From Oceanimonas sp. GK1 (GTDB lineage Bacteria > Pseudomonadota > Gammaproteobacteria > Enterobacterales > Aeromonadaceae), in assembly GCF_000243075.1 (NCBI RefSeq), contig NC_016745.1, forward strand, positions 860,001-924,000: DNA of 64,000 bases, in the 5' to 3' direction. Shown one piece after another: positions 14,825-22,749 of the stretch (the first letter of the stretch is position 1; every line of letters begins with the position of its first letter). The notes beneath the pieces were generated by a model. The model was not told the origin of the DNA. It did not search any database and saw nothing but the letters and a program-made list of their open reading frames with translations. The position numbers were made by a program, and so were the translations under genes.

Positions 14825-14849
14825 AAAAAGGCGCCGCAGGCGCCTTTTT
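14825..14849 (+). terminator. metH terminator
   Basis: Stem AAAAAGGCGCC/GGCGCCTTTTT around a GCA loop, three bases after the metH stop: a textbook intrinsic terminator. Confidence 0.95.
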
Positions 14850-15047
14850 GATAAAAATGTGTGCCCTCTTGTTCTGCCTCAGGGCGGGGGGATATATGCT
14901 TGATAAGGTAGGCGGACAGATGACCATCTCGGCCGGAGCGTCTTGTCAGCGTGTCGTCCTGTCGTCTGCGCACACGGGGGACTGGACAGGCTTAACGGCT
15001 TGGCGTAGCTTCTGCCGGTTTTTATTCAACATTGGGAGGAGGGTCCC

Positions 15048-16271
15048 ATGTTTGTTGTATCCCGTCCGGGAAAAACACTTGCTCACCTTCTTGGGCTGCT
15101 GCTGCTTTGCCTGAGCGCCCAGGTTCAGGCCAATCCGCGTTATGCGGCCATCGTGATCGACGCCGAAAACGGCACCGTGCTGCATGCGGCCAATGCCGAC
15201 GCCAGCCGCTACCCGGCATCCCTGACCAAGATGATGACCCTCTACCTGTTGTTCGAGGCCATGGAGCAGGGGCGCATGACCCTGGACACCGCCATGCCGG
15301 TGTCGGCCCACGCCGCCGCCATGCCCCAGACCAATATCTCCCTCAAAAAGGGGGAGACGCTGCGCGTGCGCGATGCCATCCCGGCGCTGATCGTGCGCTC
15401 GGCCAACGATGTGGCGGTGGTGGTGGCCGAGGCGCTGGGGGGCAGCGAGGAAGCCTTTGCCCGGCGCATGACCGCCAAGGCGAAAGAGCTGAAAATGCAC
15501 AATACCACCTTTCGCAATGCCTCGGGGCTGCCCGAACCCAGGCAGATTTCCACCGCCCGGGATCTGGCCGTCCTGTCGTTGCGGCTGATGAAAGACTACC
15601 CGGCCTACTACCATTATTTTTCCACCTCCTCGTTCAGCTACAAGGGCCGGACCTATCGCAGCCACAACCGCATGGTGCAGAATGTGCCCGGGGTGGATGG
15701 CATGAAAACCGGCTATATTCGCGCCTCCGGGTTTAACGTGGCGACCTCGGCCCTGCGGGATGATCGCCGGGTGGTGGGGGTGGTGATGGGGGGCAAGACC
15801 GCGCAGTCACGAGACAAGCAGATGGCCTCGCTGATTGAACGCAGTATCGGGCGGGCCACCCAGGTCGCTCGGGTCTCCGCCAAGGAGGCGCCGGCCGCCG
15901 AGCATCTGGTGGTGAGTACCCGCACCGTGCGTCAGACAATGCGTCAGGCACCGCAAACCCAGGCCCCGGTCTCGTTGCAGCCGTCGGCGGTGGCTTCGCT
16001 GCCCGTGGCTCAGAGCACAGCCGAAGATAACCTGGGCTGGGCGGTGCAAATCGGCTCCTTCCGTATGCCCGAGCAGGCCCGGGAGCGGGCGTCCGATGCC
16101 GCCAGCCGGCTGGGGGATGCGGCCCAGGCCCGGGCCGCGGTGTCTGAAGTGGAGATCAGCAACCGCAAGCTGTTTCGCGCCCGTCTGGTGGGGTTTGAAG
16201 AGAAGCAGGCCAAGAATGCCTGCCAGCACCTGTCCCGTCAGGGCATGGATTGCCTGGTGGTCCGGCTGTAA
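15048..16271 (+). CDS. D-alanyl-D-alanine carboxypeptidase with C-terminal SPOR domain
   Basis: An exported penicillin-binding protein of the PBP5/DacA class that trims the terminal D-Ala of peptidoglycan stem peptides. The signal peptide ends near residue 27 (VQA-N). The catalytic motifs are S58-x-x-K61 in PASLTKMM, S118-x-N120 in RSANDV, and K220-T-G in DGMKTGY. Residues from about 330 form a SPOR domain (GWAVQIGSF start), which binds denuded septal glycan, so the enzyme is probably drawn to the division site. There is no PBP5-like C-terminal amphipathic anchor. An AGGAGG site precedes the ATG. It ends facing the CsrB RNA and shares its terminator. Confidence 0.9.
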   Translation: MFVVSRPGKTLAHLLGLLLLCLSAQVQANPRYAAIVIDAENGTVLHAANADASRYPASLTKMMTLYLLFEAMEQGRMTLDTAMPVSAHAAAMPQTNISLKKGETLRVRDAIPALIVRSANDVAVVVAEALGGSEEAFARRMTAKAKELKMHNTTFRNASGLPEPRQISTARDLAVLSLRLMKDYPAYYHYFSTSSFSYKGRTYRSHNRMVQNVPGVDGMKTGYIRASGFNVATSALRDDRRVVGVVMGGKTAQSRDKQMASLIERSIGRATQVARVSAKEAPAAEHLVVSTRTVRQTMRQAPQTQAPVSLQPSAVASLPVAQSTAEDNLGWAVQIGSFRMPEQARERASDAASRLGDAAQARAAVSEVEISNRKLFRARLVGFEEKQAKNACQHLSRQGMDCLVVRL

Positions 16272-16294
16272 TCGCCGCATGAATCGCGGACACG

Positions 16295-16326
16295 AAAAAG
16301 GGGCAACATCACTGTTGCCCCTTTTT
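16295..16326. terminator. Bidirectional terminator shared by the carboxypeptidase gene and csrB
   Basis: A symmetrical hairpin: A5-GGGGCAACA, loop TCAC, TGTTGCCCC-T5. The flanking A and T runs make it an intrinsic terminator on both strands. It ends the carboxypeptidase mRNA on plus and the CsrB RNA on minus. Confidence 0.95.
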
Positions 16327-16547
16327 CGGTCGTCCTGACGGCTCTATTCCGTGAACCTCATGGCTCCCTGCCATTTCCCTGACTGTATTTCACTCCGTGA
16401 AATATTCCCCTTCCCGATCCGTCGGGGTGTCCTGGTCCTTCCTGACCGCGCGTCCTTCCTGACCCGCTTCACCTCTTCAACCCTGAAGGTGTCCTTTTGC
16501 CTTCCTGGCCGACCAGTCATCCTGACCGGTCTTCCTGCTTCCTAACG
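16295..16547 (-). ncRNA. csrB: CsrB-family small RNA that sequesters CsrA
   Basis: Read on the minus strand, this roughly 250-nt transcript holds 18 GGA motifs, many as AGGA in hairpin loops. Clear examples are ACCGGUC-AGGAU-GACUGGU, GGUC-AGGAAG-GACC, UAUUUCA-CGGAG-UGAAAUA and AUGGC-AGGGA-GCCAU. This is the architecture of CsrB/CsrC, which titrate the translational regulator CsrA. The 3' end is the shared intrinsic terminator; the 5' end is inferred from the promoter at 16554-16581. No protein frame explains the region. Family assignment is by pattern, since primary sequence diverges widely. It lies between the carboxypeptidase gene and ogt. Confidence 0.93.
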
Positions 16548-16553
16548 GGGGAG

Positions 16554-16581
16554 ATAATAACCCGAAGCGAGTTCTGCTCAA
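16554..16581 (-). promoter_or_regulatory. csrB promoter
   Basis: On the minus strand -35 TTGAGC (16581-16576), a 16-bp spacer and -10 TATTAT (16559-16554) place the transcription start near 16547, just before the first GGA motif. Confidence 0.7.
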
Positions 16582-16706
16582 TCCGGCTGGCGCCATTGTC
16601 CCTGCGGTCAGAATGGGTTAAAAAATGTCAGTGGTTTGATTTTTAAAAGGAAAAAAGTGGACTTGCGGTGATGGCATAGGGACGAAAATGTATTGTCTGC
16701 GCTCAG

Positions 16707-16724
16707 CTTGAGAGATCTCGCACA
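16707..16724 (-). promoter_or_regulatory. UvrY/GacA-type upstream activating site of csrB
   Basis: TGTGCGAGATCTCTCAAG (minus strand) matches the palindromic UvrY/GacA element of csrB-type genes, which I recall as TGTGAGAGATCTCTTACA, at 14 of 18 positions including the GAGATCTC core. It is centred about 170 bp upstream of the inferred csrB start, a distance similar to that in E. coli, and lies just past the ogt stop codon. Confidence 0.75.
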
Positions 16725-16741
16725 CGCCGGCGGGGGAATTG

Positions 16742-17194
16742 TCAGGATCCTGCCTCGTGCGCCAGCAGCCAGCGCTTGCGCGCCAGACCGCCCGCATACC
16801 CGGTCAGGCTGCCATTGGCGCCGATCACCCTGTGACAGGGAATGATGATGGCGATGGGGTTGCGGCCATTGGCGGCGCCCACGGCCCGCACCGCCCTGGG
16901 ATTACCGATGGCGGCGGCGATGTCGGTATAGCTGCAGGGCTGATTCCAGGGAATCTCCTGCAGGGCGCGCCACACTTGTTGCTGAAAAAGCGTTCCGTGC
17001 GGAGCCAGCGGCAGGTCGAAGTGCTGCCGCCGGCCGGCGAAATAGGCGGCCAGCTGGGCACTGGCCTCGGCCAGCAGAGGCGAGCCGGCGGCAACGGGCA
17101 GGACTTCATCGTCCAGAAACTGAACCCGGGTAATGGCCTCGGGGGTGGCCTCAATGCGAAGGGGGCCGCAGGGGCTGGGCAGAATACAATGCAT
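16742..17194 (-). CDS. ogt: Methylated-DNA-[protein]-cysteine S-methyltransferase (Ogt)
   Basis: A 150-aa suicide repair protein that removes O6-alkyl groups from guanine onto its own cysteine. The active-site motif PCHRV places the acceptor at C120. The helix-turn-helix region with its arginine finger lies just before it (GNPRAVRAVG). It lacks the AdaA regulatory domain, so it is Ogt-like and not Ada. The NIF3/YqfO-like gene lies 68 nt upstream on the same strand, and csrB follows on the same strand. Confidence 0.95.
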   Translation of the reverse strand: MHCILPSPCGPLRIEATPEAITRVQFLDDEVLPVAAGSPLLAEASAQLAAYFAGRRQHFDLPLAPHGTLFQQQVWRALQEIPWNQPCSYTDIAAAIGNPRAVRAVGAANGRNPIAIIIPCHRVIGANGSLTGYAGGLARKRWLLAHEAGS

Positions 17195-17228
17195 GGTGCG
17201 CGCTCAATGAGGAGTGACAGGCATTGGA

Positions 17229-17256
17229 GCCCCGCAAGGGAAAAAAGTTGCGGGGC
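17229..17256 (-). other. GC-rich hairpin between the YqfO-like gene and ogt
   Basis: A perfect 9-bp stem GCCCCGCAA/TTGCGGGGC encloses a loop with six T on the minus strand. Because the T run is in the loop and not after the stem, it does not look like an ordinary terminator. Confidence 0.4.
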
Positions 17257-17262
17257 CGGGCT

Positions 17263-17574
17263 TCAAAGTCCGGCCAGGGGCCAGACGTCATAGGCGGGCT
17301 CTTCATAGGGGTGGGCGCGGCGCAGGGCCTCCAGGGCCTCGCGGATCAGGTGATCCTCGCACACCAGCTCGATGCGCAGCTCATCCACCCGCGCCAGCCC
17401 GCCGGGCTCGCCGATAAAGGGATTGGCGCCGGCCAGGGGCCGAAACTGCCCTCGGCCAGGGGTTTCAAAGCAGCACTGATCGTAGTTGCCGATTTTGCCG
17501 GCACCGGTGGCGAACACCGCCTGTTTCACTACCTCGGCATGGGATTCGGGTACAAAAAATACCAGCTTGTACAT
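17263..17574 (-). CDS. NIF3/YqfO-family small protein
   Basis: A 103-aa protein matching the inserted domain of the NIF3/YqfO family, which folds like CutA/PII trimers. Recognisable elements are the start MYKLVFFVPESHAEVVKQA, the GxIGNYDQCCF stretch and the late HPYEEPAYDVW, which is highly typical. Stand-alone forms are common in gammaproteobacteria and have no firmly established function; metal or small-ligand binding is suspected. It precedes ogt, probably in one transcript. Confidence 0.85.
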   Translation of the reverse strand: MYKLVFFVPESHAEVVKQAVFATGAGKIGNYDQCCFETPGRGQFRPLAGANPFIGEPGGLARVDELRIELVCEDHLIREALEALRRAHPYEEPAYDVWPLAGL

Positions 17575-17686
17575 AATGCCTCCCGTTCAAAGTCTGTGAA
17601 ATATACCATAAATCATTGCTGCAAAAGTGGTTTATTCCGCCACTGGGGAGGATAATGGAAAGTCCTGACGCGTTCGGAACCTGTTC

Positions 17687-19345
17687 ATGATGCAAGCGGA
17701 CAACCTGATCCAGCGCCTGTTTGCGCGCCGTTCCGGCAGCCTGCTGCCGCTGGTGCTGCTGGGCGTAATGACCGGCATCATCGCCAGCCTGGTGATGATG
17801 AGTTTTCTGTTGTTGCTCAATGCCACGCTGGACGCGCTCAACGGCAAAAATCTGGAAGATTTCGAGGCGCTGAGCTGGCACTGGCGGCTGGGGCTGCCCC
17901 TGCTGGGCAGCGTGCTGCTGATCCTGCTTTACCGGCTGACGCCGCCGGCGTGCCAGTCGGTGGGGCTGGCCTACGTGCTGGAGCGGCTGCAGTTTGGCCA
18001 GGGCCGGCTTCCGGCGGCCAATATCGGTTTTCAGTTTGTGGCCGCACTCATTGCCCTGGGCTCCGGCCACAGCGTGGGGCGGGAAGGCCCGGCGGTGCAC
18101 CTGGGGGCGGGCATTGCCAGCCAGATTGGTCAGCTCAGTGGCCGTCCGCCCAGCCAACTGCGGTTGTTGCTGGGTTGCGGCACGGCGGCGGCGATCTCGG
18201 CGGCCTTTAACACTCCCCTGGCCGGGGTGCTGTTCGCCATGGAGGTGGTGCTGATGGAATACAGCCTGCTTGGCTTTGCGCCCATTATCGCCGCTGCCAT
18301 TACCGCCTCCGCCCTGACCGGTGCTCTGCTGGGGGAGCATGCCGTGCTGGCACCGGTCAGCCTGTCACTGGCGTCCTACTCGGACATGCCCGGTCTGCTG
18401 CTGACCGGGCTTTGGGTGGGGCTGCTGGCGGCGCTGTTTCAGCGGCTGGTGCTGGCGTTCATCCGTTTTCCGCTCAAGTCCCGTGCGTTCCGCCTGTTGC
18501 TGGCCGGGGGCATGACCGGCGCCCTGGCCCTGGCCGCTCCCCAGATCCTGGGATCCGGTTACGACACCATCAATGCCACGCTCGGCAACCAGCTGCCCTG
18601 GCTGCTGTTGCTGGGCATACTGGGGGCCAAGCTGCTGGCCACGGCGGCGGCCATCGGCCTGGGCGTGCCCGGCGGCCAGATTGCCCCCACCCTGATGCTG
18701 GGCGTCTGTGCCGGTGGGGTGGCCGGTACCCTGCTCCCTGGTGCATCGGATCCGGCGCTGTATGCGCTGCTGGGCATGGCGGCGATGATGAGCGCCGTGC
18801 TGCACGCGCCACTGGCAGCCATCGCCACCGTGCTGGAGCTGTCCCTCAGTGCCGAGGCCATGCTGCCGGCCATGGTGGTGGTACTGGGGGCCAACCTGTT
18901 GTGCCAGCACGGTTTTCACCTGCCGTCCCTGGTGATCACCCAATTGCGCGTCCGCGGCCGGGAGCTGCAGACCCATCCGCTGCGCACCGCCCTGGCCCAG
19001 CGTTACCTGTCGGAGCTGGCCGACATGAGCCTGGTAGAGTGGAGCGGGGAAGGCGCGCCGCCGCGCACCGATGCCAAGGCCCTGGTGGTCAAGCGGGAGC
19101 AGGGCTATTACCTGCTCAACCCGTCACAACTTGAACCCGCCATGACCCCGGAAACCCTGACGGCACTGCTCACTCCCGCCCAGCGGCTGAAACGGCTGGA
19201 ACGGGACATGTCGCTGCTGGAAGCGCTGCGCATTCTGCAGGGGGAGGGCGGCGCCGGTTTTCTGGTGCCGGTGCGCCGGGGCCGGGGGCTGGTGACCCGC
19301 AGCCGGCTGATGCACATGCTTACCGAGGAAGGAGGTCTGTATTGA
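17687..19345 (+). CDS. ClC-family chloride channel/transporter
   Basis: A 552-aa inner-membrane protein of the ClC family. The pore motifs are clear: GSGHS (125-129, the GSGIP-type anion filter) and GREGPAVHLG (131-140) with the gating glutamate E133. A later GVPGGQIAP stretch lines the pore. After the transmembrane core, residues from about 420 form a soluble tail, likely a CBS-like domain. A glutamate at the gate suits either a channel or a Cl-/H+ exchanger. Its stop overlaps the TTG start of the next gene (TTGA), so it is the first gene of the MCE transport operon. ClcB is the nearest named relative. Confidence 0.88.
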   Translation: MMQADNLIQRLFARRSGSLLPLVLLGVMTGIIASLVMMSFLLLLNATLDALNGKNLEDFEALSWHWRLGLPLLGSVLLILLYRLTPPACQSVGLAYVLERLQFGQGRLPAANIGFQFVAALIALGSGHSVGREGPAVHLGAGIASQIGQLSGRPPSQLRLLLGCGTAAAISAAFNTPLAGVLFAMEVVLMEYSLLGFAPIIAAAITASALTGALLGEHAVLAPVSLSLASYSDMPGLLLTGLWVGLLAALFQRLVLAFIRFPLKSRAFRLLLAGGMTGALALAAPQILGSGYDTINATLGNQLPWLLLLGILGAKLLATAAAIGLGVPGGQIAPTLMLGVCAGGVAGTLLPGASDPALYALLGMAAMMSAVLHAPLAAIATVLELSLSAEAMLPAMVVVLGANLLCQHGFHLPSLVITQLRVRGRELQTHPLRTALAQRYLSELADMSLVEWSGEGAPPRTDAKALVVKREQGYYLLNPSQLEPAMTPETLTALLTPAQRLKRLERDMSLLEALRILQGEGGAGFLVPVRRGRGLVTRSRLMHMLTEEGGLY

Positions 19346-20451
19346 GCGATAACGAGCGCGGCTGGCAGCTGAGCGCAGGCCGGCTGTGCCTGAGCGGCGA
19401 CTGGACCCTGGCTCATCACGACCGGCTTGACGCCGGGCTGGCTTCCCTGCCAGCCCGGGACATCAGGACGCTGGACGGCAGCGGGCTGACCCGGCTCGAC
19501 ACCGCCGGCGCCGGCCTGTTGTGGCAGCGGCTGGGGGAGCCGTTGCTGGCGCTGGCCCGGGACGCCACCGGCCTGACCGATGGCCAGCGGGCCTTGTTGC
19601 TGGCGGTGGCCGGGGCCATGAGCGGACGGGAGCCGGCACCCGCCCCCGAGACTCGCTGGAGCGACGGCCTGGCCCGGCTGGGGGCCGGGATGCAGTCGGG
19701 CTGGCGGCAGGGGCGCTTGCTGCTCGGTTTCACCGGCTTGACTCTGAGCACCGGTCTGGGGCTGGTGCTGCGCCCGGGCCAGTGGCGCCTTACCGCCCTG
19801 GTGGCGCAGATGCAGCAGTGTGGCCTGAATGCGGTGCCCATAGTGGCCTTGCTCACCTTTCTGGTGGGGGCCGTGGTGGCCTTTCTCGGGGCCACCGTGC
19901 TGGAAAACTTCGGTGCCACCATCTACACCGTGGATCTGGTGGCCTACAGCTTTATGCGCGAGTTTGGCGTGTTGCTGACCGCCATTCTGCTGGCCGGCCG
20001 CACCGCCAGCGCCTTTACCGCCCAGCTGGGCTCGATGAAGGTCAACCAGGAGCTGGATGCCCTGCGCGCCCAGGGGCTGGATCCCATCGCCCTGCTGGTA
20101 TTGCCCCGGCTGCTGGCGCTGTTGCTGACCCTGCCGCTGCTGACCTTTATCGCCATCATCAGCGGCCTGTTTGGCGGCGCCCTGGTGGGCCTGCTGTCGT
20201 TGGACATCGCCCCGGCGCGCTACCTGGCCATCGTGCAGGAGGTGCCGGTGCGCCACCTGCTGGTGGGGTTGGGCAAGGCGCCGCTGTTCGCGGTACTGAT
20301 CGCGCTGATTGGCTGCCTGGAAGGCTTCAAGGTGGCGGGCAGCGCCCAGTCGGTGGGCGAGCACACCACCTCCAGCGTGGTACAGTCGATCTTTGTGGTG
20401 ATCCTGCTCGACGCCATCGCCGCCCTGTTCCTGATGGAGATGGGCTGGTGA
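19342..20451 (+). CDS. MlaE-family ABC permease with N-terminal STAS-like domain
   Basis: The membrane subunit of a second MCE lipid transporter, 369 aa. Residues 1 to about 100 have the pattern of an MlaB/STAS domain (beta-rich start, then LDGSGLTRLDTAGAGLL). The rest is a MlaE permease (NFGATIYTVDLVAYSFMREF; LLAGRTASAFTAQLGSMK; ending ALFLMEMGW). MlaB, a separate protein in the Mla system, is thus fused here. The start is TTG, supported by GGAGG at 19330-19334 and the four-base overlap with the ClC gene. It should bind the following ATPase and MCE protein in the inner membrane. Confidence 0.9.
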   Translation: MSDNERGWQLSAGRLCLSGDWTLAHHDRLDAGLASLPARDIRTLDGSGLTRLDTAGAGLLWQRLGEPLLALARDATGLTDGQRALLLAVAGAMSGREPAPAPETRWSDGLARLGAGMQSGWRQGRLLLGFTGLTLSTGLGLVLRPGQWRLTALVAQMQQCGLNAVPIVALLTFLVGAVVAFLGATVLENFGATIYTVDLVAYSFMREFGVLLTAILLAGRTASAFTAQLGSMKVNQELDALRAQGLDPIALLVLPRLLALLLTLPLLTFIAIISGLFGGALVGLLSLDIAPARYLAIVQEVPVRHLLVGLGKAPLFAVLIALIGCLEGFKVAGSAQSVGEHTTSSVVQSIFVVILLDAIAALFLMEMGW

Positions 20452-21227
20452 GCGGGGCCATGATTCGGGTGCGGGGCCTGCGCAACTGTTTTGGCAGCCA
20501 GGTGGTGCATGATCGTCTGGATCTGGACGTGAACGAAGGGGAGATCCTCGGCCTGGTGGGCGGATCCGGCAGCGGCAAATCGGTGCTGTTGCGCTCCATC
20601 ATTGGTCTGCACCGCCCCGATGCCGGCGAGGTGCGGCTGTGGCAGCAGGACTTGCTGACCCTGCCGGCGGCGCAACGCAGCCGGCTTGAGCGACGCATGG
20701 GCGTGCTGTTTCAGAGCGGCGCCCTGTTTTCTTCCCTGACGGTGCTGGAAAATATCGCCCTGCCGCTGGTGGAGCATGCCGGCCTCAGCCGGGAGCGGGC
20801 CGGCGAGCTGGCGGACATCAAGCTGGCGCTGGCCGGGCTGCCGGCGCTGGCGGGCAGGCGTTATCCGGCGAACCTGTCCGGTGGCATGGTCAAACGGGCG
20901 GCCCTGGCCCGGGCATTGGCGCTGGATCCGCAAATCCTGTTTCTGGACGAACCCACCGCCGGCCTGGATCCGGTGTCGGCGGCGGCCTTTGACCGGCTGC
21001 TGCTGACCCTGCGCGACGCCCTGGGGCTGACCGTGGTGCTGGTCACCCATGATCTCGATACCCTCTATGCCTGCTGTGACCGGGTGGCGGTGCTGGGGCA
21101 AAAACGGGTGCAGGCGGCGGGCACCCTGGACGAGGTGGCCGCCACCGAGGATCCCTGGATTCAGGATTATTTTCACGGCCCGCGGGGCAGAGCGGCCCGG
21201 CGCGCCGCCCACGGCAACGAGGAGTAA
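20448..21227 (+). CDS. MlaF-like ABC ATPase of the second MCE system
   Basis: A 259-aa nucleotide-binding subunit. Walker A is GGSGSGKS (38-45), the signature LSGGMVKRAALARA, Walker B ILFLDEP, and the switch His in VTHD. FQSGALFSSLTVLENIALPL is characteristic of MlaF-type ATPases. The GTG at 20448 is preferred because GGAG lies eight bases upstream and it overlaps the permease stop (GTGA); an ATG four codons later (20460) is possible. The same frame is open far upstream inside the permease gene, which is only shadow coding. Confidence 0.92.
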   Translation: MSGAMIRVRGLRNCFGSQVVHDRLDLDVNEGEILGLVGGSGSGKSVLLRSIIGLHRPDAGEVRLWQQDLLTLPAAQRSRLERRMGVLFQSGALFSSLTVLENIALPLVEHAGLSRERAGELADIKLALAGLPALAGRRYPANLSGGMVKRAALARALALDPQILFLDEPTAGLDPVSAAAFDRLLLTLRDALGLTVVLVTHDLDTLYACCDRVAVLGQKRVQAAGTLDEVAATEDPWIQDYFHGPRGRAARRAAHGNEE

Positions 21228-21229
21228 AC

Positions 21230-22147
21230 ATGGAAACCCGAGCCCATCATGTGCTGATCGGCCTCTTTACCTTGCTGACGGCGGCGGCGGCCCTGGTCTT
21301 TGCCCTCTGGCTGGCCAAGATCGGGGACGAGCGGGAGCTGCGCCGTTACGACATTCTGTTCAGCGAGCCGGTGTCCGGGTTGTCGGTGGGCAGCGCGGTG
21401 CAGTACAGCGGCATTCGCGTGGGCGAGGTGGAAAGCCTGACCCTGAACCCGCAGGATCCGCGCCAGGTGCGGGCCCGGGTGCGGATTGCCGCCGATGCGC
21501 CGGTCAAAACCGACACTCGGGCCCGGCTGGCCCTGGCCAACATTACCGGGGCCGCCAATATCGAACTCAGCCATGGCTCTCCGTCGAGTCCGCTGCTGGC
21601 GGACGGACGCGACGACATTCCGGTGATCCGGGCCGAGCCATCGCCCCTGGCCCGGTTGCGGGTCAGCAGTGAAGAATTGATGTTGAGCCTGAACACCCTG
21701 CTCGACAACGCCAACCGGCTGTTGACGCCGGCCAACGCCGCCCATGTGAGCCGGATCCTGGGCAGCCTCGACAGCGTGACCGCCACCCTTGCGCAACAGC
21801 AGGGCACCCTGAGCGAGGGCGTGGTTTCCCTGACCACGGCCGCCTCTCGGCTGGATACCCTGCTGGCGCGCCTCGATCGGCAGCTGGCCCGCCACGGTGA
21901 GCCCCTGCTGGCCGATACCGCCGCCACCGCCGCCAGCCTGCAGCGCCTGAGCGAACGGCTAGAGCGGCTGCTGACACAACAGCAACCGGCGCTGGAGGCG
22001 GGGGCGCAGGGGCTGGCCGAGCTGGAGCCGGCGCTGCGGGAGCTGCGCCGAACCCTGAGATCCCTAGGCGAGCTGGCCCGACAGCTGGAGCAGGATCCCG
22101 CCGGTACGCTGCTGGAGCGAGAACCCATGGAGGAGTTTCAACCATGA
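21230..22147 (+). CDS. MlaD-like MCE protein of the second MCE system
   Basis: A 305-aa periplasmic substrate-binding subunit, anchored by one N-terminal helix (about residues 9-28). The MCE domain follows (FSEPVSGLSVGSAVQYSGIR, then VGEVESLTL). From about residue 140 to the end it is helical with long heptad-like leucine/alanine stretches, likely a coiled coil. At twice the length of the MlaD also in this window, it could form a longer periplasmic needle or tube, as PqiB and other long MCE proteins do. It starts two bases after the ATPase stop and overlaps the lipoprotein gene by four bases. Confidence 0.9.
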   Translation: METRAHHVLIGLFTLLTAAAALVFALWLAKIGDERELRRYDILFSEPVSGLSVGSAVQYSGIRVGEVESLTLNPQDPRQVRARVRIAADAPVKTDTRARLALANITGAANIELSHGSPSSPLLADGRDDIPVIRAEPSPLARLRVSSEELMLSLNTLLDNANRLLTPANAAHVSRILGSLDSVTATLAQQQGTLSEGVVSLTTAASRLDTLLARLDRQLARHGEPLLADTAATAASLQRLSERLERLLTQQQPALEAGAQGLAELEPALRELRRTLRSLGELARQLEQDPAGTLLEREPMEEFQP

Positions 22148-22749
22148 ACAAATGGTGTGTGTGGATGATGGCCCTGCTGGGGCTGGCAGGCTGTTCGGTG
22201 CTGCCGCCGGCGGAAACGGTCAGCCGCTACCGGCTGCCCCCGCCCAGCCTGGCCCTGCACGAGCAGGCGCCGCCGCTCAAGGGGCTGCGCCTGGTGCGGC
22301 CTCAGAGTACGGGCGTGCTGAACGGCAACCGGCTGCTGGTGCTGACCGAGCAGCAGTCCTACCAGGCTTACGGCGGTGCTCGCTGGGCGGCTCCCTTGCC
22401 CGAGCTGTGGCAGGACTGGCTGCTGGATGCGCTGTGGCGGAGTGCGCAGTTTGACGCTCTCAGCCATGAAGACGACGGAGCCCGGGCCGAGTGGGAGCTG
22501 GCCGGCACCTTGCGGGCCTTTGAAGTGGATCTGAGTGCGGACCGGCGAGAGGCGGTCATTCGCTATGATGCCCGGCTGTTGCGCACCGCCGACAGGCGCA
22601 TTGTGGCCAGCCGGCGTTTCGAGCAGCGGGAAGCCCTGGATAACCTGAGTGCGGATGCCGCCGTGGCCGCGCTGGGCCGGGCCGCCGACCGGCTGGCGCC
22701 GGAACTGGCCCGCTGGCTGCTGGCCTTTGGGGAGGCCGCGGCGGAATGA
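22144..22749 (+). CDS. PqiC/YmbA-like auxiliary lipoprotein of the second MCE system
   Basis: A 201-aa predicted outer-membrane lipoprotein: the signal peptide ends in the lipobox LAGC with the lipidated Cys17. The mature part follows the ABC-type transport auxiliary lipoprotein pattern (YRLPPPS, the later VLTEQQSYQAYGGARWAAPLP-like stretch, and a final Ala/Leu-rich helix). Such proteins complete MCE systems by receiving the MCE protein tip at the outer membrane. Position 2 after the lipidated Cys is Ser, not Asp, which favours outer-membrane sorting. It overlaps neighbours on both sides by four bases (ATGA). Confidence 0.85.
   Translation: MNKWCVWMMALLGLAGCSVLPPAETVSRYRLPPPSLALHEQAPPLKGLRLVRPQSTGVLNGNRLLVLTEQQSYQAYGGARWAAPLPELWQDWLLDALWRSAQFDALSHEDDGARAEWELAGTLRAFEVDLSADRREAVIRYDARLLRTADRRIVASRRFEQREALDNLSADAAVAALGRAADRLAPELARWLLAFGEAAAE

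Noticed and set aside
17229-17256. Terminator before ogt
   Set aside because: The T run is in the hairpin loop, not after the stem; kept only as a hairpin.
19521-20447. Upstream extension of the second MCE ATPase frame
   Set aside because: It lies in another frame of the permease gene and has Gly/Arg/Ala-rich shadow composition; the ATPase starts at 20448.
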